Position numbers and translations under genes: made by a program. Below, piece by piece: positions 17,377 through 26,636 of a stretch of DNA of 64,000 nucleotides (positions within the stretch are counted from its first letter, which is position 1; each line of letters begins with the position of its first letter). The notes below the pieces were generated by a model. The model had not been told where the DNA came from and searched no databases. It worked only from the letters and a program-made list of their open reading frames with translations. The stretch is from Oxalobacteraceae bacterium OTU3CAMAD1 (GTDB lineage Bacteria > Pseudomonadota > Gammaproteobacteria > Burkholderiales > Burkholderiaceae_D): assembly GCA_024123915.1 (NCBI GenBank), contig CP099650.1, forward strand, positions 4,898,001 through 4,962,000, given 5' to 3'.

Positions 17377-20244
17377 TTAGAACATGTAGGTCAGACTGAA
17401 CCGCAAAGTCCGTCCGAACAACGGCCTGGCCACACCACGGTTGCGCGAACCGTCCGGCGACAGCAAGTCGTTGAACAGCGGGTCGCCTTCCGTGAACGAC
17501 AGCTGGTTGGTCAGGTTGGCCACGTGCAGGTGGGCGCTCAGACGCTCGGTGATCTGGTACTGCGCGCCCGCGTTAATGATGTGATACGACGGGAACAAGG
17601 TCACGTTGCTGTCGGACGCCTCGGAGAAGCGCGAGCCGTAGTGCTGGTACTGCGCGTAGACGCTGACCGGAATGTCGGTCAGCGGCTTGAGGTCGAACGA
17701 AGGCATGAAGTTGAACATCACCTTAGGCAGACGGCGCGGGCGACGTCCATCCTCGCTGACTTGCACGTAGTGATAACCGGTGATGACGCCCTGCGCGTCC
17801 TTGTCCTCCTGCGTGGTGGTGTAATTGGCGCCTTTGACCTTCGGATTCTGCATCACCATATTACCCTTCAATTCCAGGCCCTGGATGGCGGCCGGACGCC
17901 AGGACAACTCGACTTCCGCGCCGACGTTCTGGATGCCGCGCTGATAGAGCTGCGCCACGTCCGGGCAGGAATTGATCTGCGTGACGCCGCCGGCGCTGGT
18001 GCATTGCGACGACTGGATGTCCTTGTAGATGTTGACCGCGCTGCGCGGCGAGAACTTGTTGTAGAACGCGGCCACCGACGCGCCGAAGCCACGGGTCAGG
18101 TAGCGCAAGCCCATTTCGTACTGGCGGATATGCTCCACCGCGCTCACTTCCACCGTCCTGCCATTGACGACGGTGGCCGTCGCCGTGGTCAGGTTGTTGA
18201 TGTCCTCAAGGCTGGGCAGGCGGAAGGAGTCGGACGCCAGGCCATACACGGCGAAGGCTTTGCTGAAGCTGTAGTTACCGCCCAGCGACCAGCCGAAGCC
18301 GTGATAGGTTTTGTTCAAGGTCTGTGGGGCACCCGGCAGGCTTATTTCATTGTCCGCCGTCGTATCCTGGGTCGAGCCGACAACCACATTGGCCGGCGTC
18401 ATATCCGTGATGACGTTGCGGTCGCGCCGAACGCCGTCCGCCTTCAGGTTCTGCCAGCGCACGCCGGCATCGATCTTCAGCTTCTTGTCCATGGTTTCCC
18501 AGTGGTCGAGCAGATAGGCGGCGTTGCCGTCGCCCCGGATATCGCTGACAAAACCGCCCCATCCCGGCAGAATAGCCCCGCCCTGCGTCAGGCTCGGGCC
18601 GACCTGGTTGCCCTGCGCGTCCACCGCGATCAGATCGACCGGACGCGATTCATTCGCCACGTCGCTGACCAACAGCGCCTGCTGGAAGTTGGGCTTGTAG
18701 CTGTAGCGGCTCTTGTACACGCCAAAGGTCAGATCGTGCGTACCTTTGAGCTCGAAGGATTTTTGCGTCTTGAGGTCGAGCGAGGTGCTGGAGGCGTCGA
18801 CGTCGGCGACGAACGGAATCATGAAGTTCAGGTTCGCCGACGCGGGAACCGCCGTGCCGTCGTTCAGATAGCGTCCCGCGACGCCGGTGGCTTTGGCATA
18901 GCGCCGGATGAAATCCTCGCGACTGATATTGGCGAAGGCGCCGCAGGCCTGGCTGCTCGGCACATTGAAGAACCCAATCAGCTTGGCGTTATTCAGGTTG
19001 CAGCCCAGCGCCGCGCCGTGCGCCGGCGAGATCACGTCGTTCTGATAGCGGGCGTTGAGGAAGTTGGTCGACGTGGCCGTGTCGTTACCGGTAAAGACGG
19101 CGTTGAAGCCGTTGCTGCCGGTGGTGTGCCGCAGCCCGGCCGACAGCTTCCAGCCGTCCTTCAACTCGTGCGAGCCGCTCAGCGTGAAGATCTTGAAGTT
19201 CGGATGGATGCCGTCGGCCTGGTCGATCGTGCGCGTGCCGTACTCGCCGATCATGTTGAACTTGCGGTTGTACGGCGAGGCCGTGGTGCCGTGCGCGAAG
19301 TCGATGCCCAGCGGCTCGATGGTGTCCTGGTTGATCTTGGTCGGATTGGCCGGCGTGCCGGCGTTGGCAAAACGCGGCACCGAAATCGGCAGGTTCTGAT
19401 AGAACGCGGTACGGTCGTTGATCACCAGCGCGTCGCCGCGCAAGGTGGTCCTGCGGTCGTCGCTGGTGTAAACCAGATTGCCGCGTACCTGGCCGCCACG
19501 GTCGGCGGTGTAGCCGGTGTCGCGCACGCCGTCGCTGCGGCGATAGAAGCCACCGACGGCGCCGGTCAGGTTGGGGCTCAGCGGACCGGAGACAAAGGCG
19601 TCCTGGCGGATGAAGCCATAGTCGGCGTACTCGATCTTATAGCCGCCCGCGAGTTTGTCGCCGCCGGTGCGGGTGACGTGGTTGACGGTCGCGCCCAGGC
19701 CATTCGAGTACAGGATGCCGCCCGGCCCGCCCTTGACCAGCTCCACGCTCTCGGTCATCAGGTCGTCGCGGATGAAGACGTCGTTGTTCATGAACGGCGC
19801 TTCCGGCTCCTCGAAGGCCGGCAGGCCGTCGATCAGCTGCGGCGCGAAGCGGTAACCGCCGGTGACGGGCAAGCCGCGCACCGTGATGTTGTTACTGGCC
19901 TCGCCGGCGCTGCCGCCTTCCGTGTAAATGCCCGGGAAGTTGGCCAGCATCTCGGCGGTGCTCATTGGCGCCAGGCGCTGGATCTCCTCGGCCGTCAGCG
20001 TGTTGATCGAGAACGTCGCGTTTTTCTTCGTGGTCGATTTGGTCACGCCGGTGACGATCACCACCGCCGACGGATCGGCGCCGTTGGCGTCTGGGCCCTG
20101 CTGGCCGCTGACGGTGGTGGTGGTGATGGTCGTGGCGGTGGCTGTGCTGTTCTGCTGCGCGAACACCAGCGCGGGCGCCAGGCAGATCGCCAGCGCCGCC
20201 GAACGAGCGATGTAACGGTTGTAACGATTGATCGAGTAGGTCAT
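17377..20244 (-). CDS. TonB-dependent receptor of the fructan locus
   Basis: 955 aa. Signal peptide about 1-29 (ALVFAQQ), a plug domain from about 55 (VVIVTGVTKSTTKKNATFSINTLTAEEI, GGPGGILYSNGLGATVNHV) and a long barrel ending in Phe (LRFSLTYMF). AAAAGGAGATG precedes the ATG. It follows the fructokinase gene on the same strand, with a copy of the putative LacI operator (20302-20317) in its leader. It is therefore the likely outer-membrane importer for fructo-oligosaccharides or levan fragments (inference from context). The receptor sequence alone does not fix the substrate. Confidence 0.82.
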   Translation of the reverse strand: MTYSINRYNRYIARSAALAICLAPALVFAQQNSTATATTITTTTVSGQQGPDANGADPSAVVIVTGVTKSTTKKNATFSINTLTAEEIQRLAPMSTAEMLANFPGIYTEGGSAGEASNNITVRGLPVTGGYRFAPQLIDGLPAFEEPEAPFMNNDVFIRDDLMTESVELVKGGPGGILYSNGLGATVNHVTRTGGDKLAGGYKIEYADYGFIRQDAFVSGPLSPNLTGAVGGFYRRSDGVRDTGYTADRGGQVRGNLVYTSDDRRTTLRGDALVINDRTAFYQNLPISVPRFANAGTPANPTKINQDTIEPLGIDFAHGTTASPYNRKFNMIGEYGTRTIDQADGIHPNFKIFTLSGSHELKDGWKLSAGLRHTTGSNGFNAVFTGNDTATSTNFLNARYQNDVISPAHGAALGCNLNNAKLIGFFNVPSSQACGAFANISREDFIRRYAKATGVAGRYLNDGTAVPASANLNFMIPFVADVDASSTSLDLKTQKSFELKGTHDLTFGVYKSRYSYKPNFQQALLVSDVANESRPVDLIAVDAQGNQVGPSLTQGGAILPGWGGFVSDIRGDGNAAYLLDHWETMDKKLKIDAGVRWQNLKADGVRRDRNVITDMTPANVVVGSTQDTTADNEISLPGAPQTLNKTYHGFGWSLGGNYSFSKAFAVYGLASDSFRLPSLEDINNLTTATATVVNGRTVEVSAVEHIRQYEMGLRYLTRGFGASVAAFYNKFSPRSAVNIYKDIQSSQCTSAGGVTQINSCPDVAQLYQRGIQNVGAEVELSWRPAAIQGLELKGNMVMQNPKVKGANYTTTQEDKDAQGVITGYHYVQVSEDGRRPRRLPKVMFNFMPSFDLKPLTDIPVSVYAQYQHYGSRFSEASDSNVTLFPSYHIINAGAQYQITERLSAHLHVANLTNQLSFTEGDPLFNDLLSPDGSRNRGVARPLFGRTLRFSLTYMF

Positions 20245-20301
20245 TTCGCATCTCCTTTTATGATTATCAGCCGCGCTGCGACGGCCTGTGTAAGTTTTAG
20301 T

Positions 20302-20317
20302 TGTCCAACGTTGTCAT
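20302..20317 (-). promoter_or_regulatory. putative LacI-family operator upstream of the TonB receptor
   Basis: On the coding strand the site reads ATGACAACGTTGGACA, identical over 16 bases to the site at 30072-30087 and 14/16 to that at 24729-24744. The core CAACGTTG is a perfect palindrome. It lies 58-73 bases before the receptor start. Confidence 0.75.
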
Positions 20318-20333
20318 GGCAGTTACAGGAACT

Positions 20334-21269
20334 TTATCGGTGGTCGCGCACCTCCTCCAGCCGTGGCATATCGGCGCCGCGCCGGGAACAGGTGATGGCG
20401 GCGGCCCGGCCGGCGAAGGCCAGCGCCGCTTTCAGCGCCGGCGCGTCCAGCTTCTTCAAAGCGGCGCGCGTCAGCAGGCCTTGCTCGCCCAGGTGCGACA
20501 GCAGCGCAGCCTGAAAGGTATCGCCGGCGCCGACGGTATCGACCACGTCGATCTTCAGGGCCGGCAGTTCCAGCGCCAGCGTCGGCGTCGCGGCCAGAAC
20601 GCCCTCGCCGCCGCGCGTGACCACCACCAGCGCCACGCCGCCATCGAGCGCCATGTCGATGAAGGCGCGCGGCGACAGGCCCGGATACAGGTGGCCAATA
20701 TCCTCGTCGCTGATCTTCAGCAGATCCGTATTTGGCAGCATCCACGCGATGGCGTTGGTCCAGACCTGGCGGTCCGGCTGTATCGTCAGCCGCACGTTGG
20801 GATCGAAGGCGATCAGGCTGCGGCCGTGCTGGCGCGTGACCAGGGCGCGCAAGGTCGACGCCACCGGTTCGACGGCCATGCAATAAGAGCCGACGTGGAT
20901 CACCGCCGCATCCAGCGGCACGCGGCCGATGTCCGCGACGGTCACGGAACGCTCGGCGGTCTGGCTGCCATACAGGGTGTAAGCCGGCACGCCATTGGCG
21001 TCGACGTCGATGGTGACCAGCGCCGTCGCCGCCTCCGGCCTTGGCGCGCAGGAGGTGTCGACGCCTTCGCGCGCCAGCGTATCGGCCAGCTTGCGGCCGA
21101 ACAGGTCCGCCGACAGCCCGCCGAAAAACATGGGCCTCCGGCCCAGCCGCGCCAACCCGATCGCCAGGTTGAAGGGCGACCCGCCCACCCGCGCCGACAA
21201 CGCGAAACCGGTGTCGGTATCGCCGTCGGAAAACACATCAAACAAAGCCTCGCCACATACGATGATCAT
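20334..21269 (-). CDS. fructokinase (PfkB-family carbohydrate kinase)
   Basis: 311 aa from MIIVCGEALFDVF, the usual start of ribokinase-family fructokinases. This ATG overlaps the stop of the ABC ATPase gene (ATGA), indicating translational coupling. Longer upstream starts would run through the ATPase gene. Family motifs are GGSPFNLAIGLARLG near the N-terminus and DTVGAGDTFQAAL near the C-terminus, whose Asp is the catalytic base. It phosphorylates fructose entering through the ABC transporter, giving fructose 6-phosphate. It is the last gene of the fructan operon before the receptor. Confidence 0.87.
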   Translation of the reverse strand: MIIVCGEALFDVFSDGDTDTGFALSARVGGSPFNLAIGLARLGRRPMFFGGLSADLFGRKLADTLAREGVDTSCAPRPEAATALVTIDVDANGVPAYTLYGSQTAERSVTVADIGRVPLDAAVIHVGSYCMAVEPVASTLRALVTRQHGRSLIAFDPNVRLTIQPDRQVWTNAIAWMLPNTDLLKISDEDIGHLYPGLSPRAFIDMALDGGVALVVVTRGGEGVLAATPTLALELPALKIDVVDTVGAGDTFQAALLSHLGEQGLLTRAALKKLDAPALKAALAFAGRAAAITCSRRGADMPRLEEVRDHR

Positions 21270-22384
21270 GCCGCCTCCGTTGCGCCGGCCACGCCGGCCA
21301 CCATGTTGTTTACATTCCCTGGCTCGATGCGCAGGCCGCCTTGGTCGAAAACATGCACCCTGCCCGTTGTTGGGCTCACGCGCCACGCCGCGTTGGCCGC
21401 CGGCGGCTCCCCTTTAACCACCACCATCAAGGGTTTCGCCAGGCCGGCCACCGCCAGGTGCACATAGGATTCGGCGCCCAGTCTTTCGACCAGGATTACC
21501 TCTCCCTGTATCGCGCCCTGCGGATCGGCCACCAGATGTTCCGGCCGGATGCCGACGGTCACAGCACCCGTCTGCGCACCGGCCGGTGCCGGCCAGGCCA
21601 GCCCCGCGCCGCCGATCCGCAAACGTCCGTCCGCATCCAGGGAGCCGGCCACCAGATTCATTTTCGGACTGCCGATAAAGCCGGCGACGAACACATTGGC
21701 CGGATGGTCGTACAGGTGCATCGGCGCGCCGATCTGCTGCACGCCGGCGGGGCCCAGCACGACGATGCGGTCGGCCAGTGTCATCGCCTCCACTTGGTCG
21801 TGCGTCACGTAGACCATGGTCGCGGCCAGTTGCTTGTGCAGGCGGGCGATTTCCACCCGCATGTCGGCGCGCAGTGCGGCATCCAGATTGGACAACGGCT
21901 CGTCGAACAGAAACGCGCGCGGCTTGCGCACGATGGCGCGGCCGATGGCCACACGCTGCCGCTGGCCGCCGGACAGCTGCGGCGGACGGCGATCGAGCAG
22001 GTGCTCCATTTGCAGCATCTTCGCAACCGCGTGCACCGCGACCTTGATCTCCGCCTTGGGCACGCGCGCCAGGCGCAGGCCGAAGGCGATGTTCTCGAAC
22101 ACGCTCATATGCGCATACAAGGCATAGCTCTGGAAAACCATTGACAGCCCGCGCTTGGCCGGCGGCGTGTCGTTGACCGTCACGCCGTCGATGCGGATCT
22201 CGCCGGCGCTGATTTCCTCCAACCCCGCGATCATGCGCAGCAAGGTCGATTTGCCGCAGCCCGAAGGACCGACCAGCACCACGAATTCACCGTCCTCTAT
22301 CGTGAAGTCGACGCCGCGCAGAATGTACTGCGACTCTTTACCGGGGTAGGTCTTGCCAACCCCTTGCAATGCGATTGTGGCCAT
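21266..22384 (-). CDS. sugar ABC transporter ATPase (MalK/UgpC type)
   Basis: 372 aa. Walker A GPSGCGKST (39-47), signature LSGGQRQRVAIGRA, Walker B FLFDEP, D-loop SNLDAALR and switch His in THDQVEAM. The C-terminal part is the regulatory TOBE/MalK-like domain typical of importers for oligosaccharides. It starts one base after the GH32 stop and overlaps the fructokinase start, firmly inside the operon. It powers the permease pair encoded at 25752-27700. Confidence 0.9.
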   Translation of the reverse strand: MATIALQGVGKTYPGKESQYILRGVDFTIEDGEFVVLVGPSGCGKSTLLRMIAGLEEISAGEIRIDGVTVNDTPPAKRGLSMVFQSYALYAHMSVFENIAFGLRLARVPKAEIKVAVHAVAKMLQMEHLLDRRPPQLSGGQRQRVAIGRAIVRKPRAFLFDEPLSNLDAALRADMRVEIARLHKQLAATMVYVTHDQVEAMTLADRIVVLGPAGVQQIGAPMHLYDHPANVFVAGFIGSPKMNLVAGSLDADGRLRIGGAGLAWPAPAGAQTGAVTVGIRPEHLVADPQGAIQGEVILVERLGAESYVHLAVAGLAKPLMVVVKGEPPAANAAWRVSPTTGRVHVFDQGGLRIEPGNVNNMVAGVAGATEAA

Positions 22385-22385
22385 C

Positions 22386-24692
22386 TCAGTTTCCTTTCAC
22401 GGTGGCGCCCATCGCCCACACCTTGAGCGATACGACGCGGTCGCCGGGTGCCGCCAGCAACGCCAACCCGTCGGCGTCAACGCGGGTTGGATAAGTGCGG
22501 CTGGTGAGGCTCTTGCGCTCGTTGACATAGGCCTCAACCATCGAACGGTCCAGGAACACACGCATGCGCAGATTTTCCGATCCCAGCTCAAAAGCGCCGC
22601 CCTGCACGCCGTACGACTTGCCGATGGTGGTAAGAGTGCGGTCGATTTCCAGACGGCGCGCGGCGCCGTCGACGTACAAATCGGTCGCCTCCGCCCGGCC
22701 GGGAGCCACCCGCACACTCAGACCACGCTTGGCAGCCTGCGGCGAAGGGGCCAACTCAAGTTCGACTTCGAGTCCGTCGCCGCGCAGCGCCGCCAGCGCC
22801 TTGGCCGCGTCGTCCACGCCAACGTCGCGCAAGTCCACCAATTGCCGGCGGCGCAGGCTGGCCAACTCGCCGATAGGCGCCAACCGCAAATCGCCGTCCG
22901 CGCCCAGCGACAGCGCGATGGGCAGGCCGCCGTTGTGCGCCCAGCCGGCGTCCCACTCGTCTTGCAGCGCGCGTTCGCCCTGGGCGATGGAAAAGACGAT
23001 CGAGCGGCCGGTCTTGGGATCGACAAACCCGCTCGGGCCGGAAAAGTGGCCCTGGCCGACATCGAACACGCGCGGCGCCTCGCTATCGGGCTTGAAGCGC
23101 GCCTCGCCGGCGTCGAACACGCCGATCCAATAATAGGCCTGGCCGCGCACGTCGTTCAGGAACACATGTCGCTCGCGGCCATCGGCGCCTTTACCGATCG
23201 GCAGCAACACCGGCAGCTCCCAGGTTTTCTCCATGTTGGGGAAAGGCTTGGCGTCGATCGAGAACAATGGACCGCGCGGTTTCCAGTTGATCAAGTCCGA
23301 AGATTCGTACACCAGCGCCGTGCCGCTGCGTCGCGGCAAAGCCGAGCCGACCAACTGGAACCAGCGCTGCCGGTCGCCGTCGCGGAACACGAAGGGATCG
23401 CGGAACTCGCCAAAAAGGCCCATGCCCTGCTTCTGCACCGTGACGGGCGCCGGATATTTTTTCCAGCATGCCAGGTCCGGGTCGCGCGCATCGCAAGGTA
23501 TCGCCAGGCCGGTGCGCTGGTTGGGGCGCGCCTTATCGTTACCGGCGGTGAAGAACAACACGGGCGTGCCGTCGGCCGCGAGGGTGGCGCTGCCGGACCA
23601 GATGCCATCGGTCGCCAGGTCGTCATCTTCCGGCGCCAAAGCGATGGGCAACTCGCGCCAGTGGACCATGTCCGCGCTGGCCCAGTGCCCCCAATGAATC
23701 TGATGCCAGAACGGGCCGAATGGATTCTTTTGGAAGAACAGGTGGTACTGGCCTTGATAGTAAAACGGCGCGTGCGGCTCGTTCATCCAGCCGGCATCGG
23801 GCATGACGTGGTACTGTGGCCGGTGGCGGTCGCCGTCGAAGGTGCTCGCCGGGATGTTCATATCGGCGGAGGAGAGCTTCGGCGCCTTGCCCGCGCGCGG
23901 CGCCAGATCGGCGGCGACGATGCGTGCCACCGCAGCGGCGTCGGACGGGCCGGCGCCGATACGCACCTCGTCCATCAGGCCGAGGAAGGTATTCAGTTTG
24001 AAGACGCCGCCGATATGCTCCGGCTGCGAGTAGCGGCCTATCGTCAGCGGCAGCTCCGGCATGGCGAACCGTTCAGCCGAAGGCATCACCTTCTCGGCGA
24101 CCAGTTCACCGTTCAAAAACAGGGCCATCCGCCGCGAGGCCGGGTCGTAGCTCGCCGCCACATGCGACCAGGTATCGCGCGGCAGCTTGCGATCGGCGAC
24201 GCGCACATCGGCGACGGTTCCGCCCAAGCCCATCTTGATGCCCCAGGTGCCGAAGCGGTAGACGCCAAAGGAAAAACCCTGCCTGGCCTTGGCGTCGAAC
24301 TGGCTGACGAAGGCGGAATAGTGCCCGCCATCGCCCCATTCGAAGGCGTGCGGCGCAACCCAGGCGCTCAGCGTGAAGCCGCCTTGCAATTGGACGCTGG
24401 TCAGCGAAGGCGCCGTCACATCGGTCGAATAGCCGTCGAACAGCAAGCAGCCTTGCTGGATGCAGGTGGCCGCCGGCCGCCACAACGGCGCCGAGTCGGG
24501 CTTGAAGCGCGCGCGGTTGAACACATAGTTCACCTGGTCGCGGCGTCCGGACACCTGCTCGACGGTCTGGTTGCCGCCCTGCTCGTCCAGCCCCCAACGG
24601 GCCAGCGGCGGCGTGTCGGCGGCCGCCACGGCCTGCGTAGCGGCCATCGAAGCCGCCAGCAGCAGGCCGGCGATGGCGTGGTGATGATTCAT
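22386..24692 (-). CDS. exported GH32 beta-fructosidase (levanase/inulinase type) with N-terminal LamG-like domain
   Basis: 768 aa. Signal peptide about 1-24, a LamG/concanavalin-like lectin domain about 40-270 (GGFTLSAWVAPH, VAASYDPASRRMALFLNGE), a GH32 five-bladed propeller from about 295, and a C-terminal GH32 beta-sandwich (RMRVFLDRSMVEAYVNE). The three catalytic blocks are WMNEPHAP (residue 305), FRDP (Asp 432, transition-state stabiliser) and WELP (Glu 492, acid/base). The nucleophile position carries Glu instead of the usual Asp of WMNDPNG. The ribosome site GGAGGAG is strong, and a candidate operator lies 37-52 bases upstream. It likely hydrolyses beta-fructans in the periplasm or outside the cell. 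Confidence 0.88.
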   Translation of the reverse strand: MNHHHAIAGLLLAASMAATQAVAAADTPPLARWGLDEQGGNQTVEQVSGRRDQVNYVFNRARFKPDSAPLWRPAATCIQQGCLLFDGYSTDVTAPSLTSVQLQGGFTLSAWVAPHAFEWGDGGHYSAFVSQFDAKARQGFSFGVYRFGTWGIKMGLGGTVADVRVADRKLPRDTWSHVAASYDPASRRMALFLNGELVAEKVMPSAERFAMPELPLTIGRYSQPEHIGGVFKLNTFLGLMDEVRIGAGPSDAAAVARIVAADLAPRAGKAPKLSSADMNIPASTFDGDRHRPQYHVMPDAGWMNEPHAPFYYQGQYHLFFQKNPFGPFWHQIHWGHWASADMVHWRELPIALAPEDDDLATDGIWSGSATLAADGTPVLFFTAGNDKARPNQRTGLAIPCDARDPDLACWKKYPAPVTVQKQGMGLFGEFRDPFVFRDGDRQRWFQLVGSALPRRSGTALVYESSDLINWKPRGPLFSIDAKPFPNMEKTWELPVLLPIGKGADGRERHVFLNDVRGQAYYWIGVFDAGEARFKPDSEAPRVFDVGQGHFSGPSGFVDPKTGRSIVFSIAQGERALQDEWDAGWAHNGGLPIALSLGADGDLRLAPIGELASLRRRQLVDLRDVGVDDAAKALAALRGDGLEVELELAPSPQAAKRGLSVRVAPGRAEATDLYVDGAARRLEIDRTLTTIGKSYGVQGGAFELGSENLRMRVFLDRSMVEAYVNERKSLTSRTYPTRVDADGLALLAAPGDRVVSLKVWAMGATVKGN

Positions 24693-24728
24693 CTTGTCTC
24701 CTCCAGCTTTTTAATTTTTATGAGCGGC

Positions 24729-24744
24729 TGTCTATCGTTGTCAT
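24729..24744 (-). promoter_or_regulatory. putative internal LacI-family operator before the GH32 gene
   Basis: Reads ATGACAACGATAGACA on the coding strand, 14/16 identical to the sites at 20302 and 30072. It overlaps the TGA stop of the preceding hydrolase gene. Its position suggests a second regulated promoter inside the operon. Confidence 0.6.
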
Positions 24745-25718
24745 TTCCGTGCCAAGTAATCGTCGATCGCATACAGGCCGTTCTCCATGCGCAGCGGAAT
24801 CGGATCGGAGATCTGGCCGACAAACTGGCCGTCGGCGCCGGTGTCCTCAAAAGCCATCAGGCAGTCGGCGCCGGTCACCGGATCGCGCAGGATTTTTCCC
24901 GCGTAGCGGCGGCACGGAATATCGCCATCGAGGAAGCCTGGCGCCGGCTGCCATGGTCCGAGCGGATTGTCCGCCACCAGGTAGTGCGTGCCGGAGACGC
25001 CGCCCTTGTGCTGCGCGCGCATCTCTTCGGTCCAATGGGCGGCGATGTTACAGAACACGCAGTACCAGCGGCCATCCCGCTCGAATATCTGCGGCACCTC
25101 CAGCTGGCCATAGTGGCCGCCCGCGTAGACGGGCTCCGTCGCCGTCCAGTTCACGAGATCCGGCGACACGGCGTGGCCGATCACGCCGCGCGCATACAGC
25201 GGACCGTCGTTGCGGCGCGCGGTGTAGAACATGTGATACTGGCCGTCGATTTTATCGGCCAGCACCCAGGGGTCGCGCAAGGCCCGGTCGTGCCAGCGCC
25301 CTTCCTCGTGTTCCTCATAAAAGCGCTCGTCCAGATCCAGCGCCAGGCCGCTGCCGACGCGCTCCCACGGGCCGTCCAGGCTATCCGACGTGGCATGACC
25401 GATGCGCTGGCGCATGCCGTTTTCAGCGCGGCAGGTGCCGGTGTAGAACAGGTGATAGCGCCCTTCGGCCTTGATCACGGAGCCGGTCCATGTGGTGAAA
25501 TCGTCCCACGCCGGCGAAGCCGAAGGAGCGAAAGCGGTACCGAGCGAGGTCCAGTTGCGCAGGTCTTGCGACACCGCGTGGCCGACCGAGACGTTCCAGT
25601 GGCGCAGGTCCGGGTTGCCGATGGAGCGGTTGGCCTGCAGGAAGAAGAGGTGCTGCTCCCCCGCCTCCTCGAAGTGCCAGAAATCCCAGATGAATTTATC
25701 GTTCAGTTTAAGTGTCAT
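24741..25718 (-). CDS. clan GH-J glycoside hydrolase (GH32/GH68-like), no signal peptide
   Basis: 325 aa, only the five-bladed propeller with no beta-sandwich. Catalytic positions are visible: Asp12 in IWDFW (nucleophile, like the WDSW of GH68), WTGS at 77-80, RDP at 148-150, and Glu207 in LEVPQ (acid/base). There is no signal peptide, so it should act in the cytoplasm on fructosides brought in by the ABC transporter. That complements the exported GH32 enzyme downstream. Product could be fructose plus glucose or an oligofructoside remnant. It lies 33 bases after the second permease gene. Confidence 0.75.
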   Translation of the reverse strand: MTLKLNDKFIWDFWHFEEAGEQHLFFLQANRSIGNPDLRHWNVSVGHAVSQDLRNWTSLGTAFAPSASPAWDDFTTWTGSVIKAEGRYHLFYTGTCRAENGMRQRIGHATSDSLDGPWERVGSGLALDLDERFYEEHEEGRWHDRALRDPWVLADKIDGQYHMFYTARRNDGPLYARGVIGHAVSPDLVNWTATEPVYAGGHYGQLEVPQIFERDGRWYCVFCNIAAHWTEEMRAQHKGGVSGTHYLVADNPLGPWQPAPGFLDGDIPCRRYAGKILRDPVTGADCLMAFEDTGADGQFVGQISDPIPLRMENGLYAIDDYLARK

Positions 25719-25751
25719 GTATAGTCCAAAGTTATGCCGCGTTAGCCCAAG

Positions 25752-26636
25752 TTATCCTTTGATGCCGGTCCCGGCGACCGAGGCGACGAACTGTCGCTGG
25801 AACGCCAGGAACACCGCGAGCACGGGTAAAGTAATCACCGATGCGTAGGCCATGATCTGCCCCCACGAATTGGTGCGTCCGAAGAATTGCTGTATGCCCG
25901 GCTGGACCGGCCGGAACGCCTCGCCCTGTATCACCATGATCGGCCACAGATACTGGTTCCAGGCGGAGATGAACAGCACGATGGCGGCGGTGGCGATCAC
26001 CGGGCCGCTGTTGGGCATGATGATCCTGGCGTACACGGTCCACGGACCGGCGCCGTCCATCTTCGCCGCCTCATCCAGCTCCGGCGGGATATCGCGGAAG
26101 AACTGGTAGAACAGGAAGACGCAGAACGCGTTCGCCAGGAACGGGATCACCTGTACATGCAGGCTGTTGAACCAGCCGTAGTGCATCACCAATTGGCCAT
26201 GCTCGATGGCCGGCCAGGGCAGCTTGGCCACCAGCGACAGCAGCGGAATGGCGATCACCTCGAACGGCACGATCACCATCGCGACGACCAGCGCCAGCAC
26301 CAGATTACGTCCGCGCCAGCGCATGCGCGCGATTGAAAACGCCAGCATGCTGTTGATGATGATGCCGCCGACGACCACCAGCGCGGCGATCAAGGTGGAG
26401 TTGAGCAGGAAGGATGGCAGGTCGCTCTTTTCGAACACCGACGTGTAGTTCCGCATCGACCATTCGGCCGACGGCAGGTAGGCGGACAATTTGTTCAGAT
26501 CGGCGAAGATCGCGTTATCGTTCTTGAACGAGGATACGAACATGAACAGCAGCGGCGCGATGAACACAATGCCGATGGCGCTCATGCCGATGAACAGCGC
26601 GATATCGCGCAAGGTCCGGCTCATTTTCACGTTCAT
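25752..26636 (-). CDS. sugar ABC transporter permease (MalG-like)
   Basis: 294 aa, six predicted membrane helices, from ATG overlapping the stop of the previous permease (ATGA). The signature loop EAAKMDGAGPWTVYARIIMP is the conserved EAA motif that contacts the ATPase. An upstream frame extension has no supporting ribosome site. Partner of the permease at 26633 and of the ATPase at 21266. Confidence 0.9.
   Translation of the reverse strand: MNVKMSRTLRDIALFIGMSAIGIVFIAPLLFMFVSSFKNDNAIFADLNKLSAYLPSAEWSMRNYTSVFEKSDLPSFLLNSTLIAALVVVGGIIINSMLAFSIARMRWRGRNLVLALVVAMVIVPFEVIAIPLLSLVAKLPWPAIEHGQLVMHYGWFNSLHVQVIPFLANAFCVFLFYQFFRDIPPELDEAAKMDGAGPWTVYARIIMPNSGPVIATAAIVLFISAWNQYLWPIMVIQGEAFRPVQPGIQQFFGRTNSWGQIMAYASVITLPVLAVFLAFQRQFVASVAGTGIKG

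Noticed and set aside
17347..20514. 1055-codon plus-strand frame opposite the TonB receptor
   Set aside because: Antisense shadow of a receptor with signal peptide, plug and barrel; no ribosome site or family match.
22353..25724. 1123-codon plus-strand open frame across the hydrolase and ATPase genes
   Set aside because: It is the antisense shadow of three genes with clear catalytic motifs; long antisense frames are expected at this GC, and its translation is Arg/Gln/His-rich without domains.
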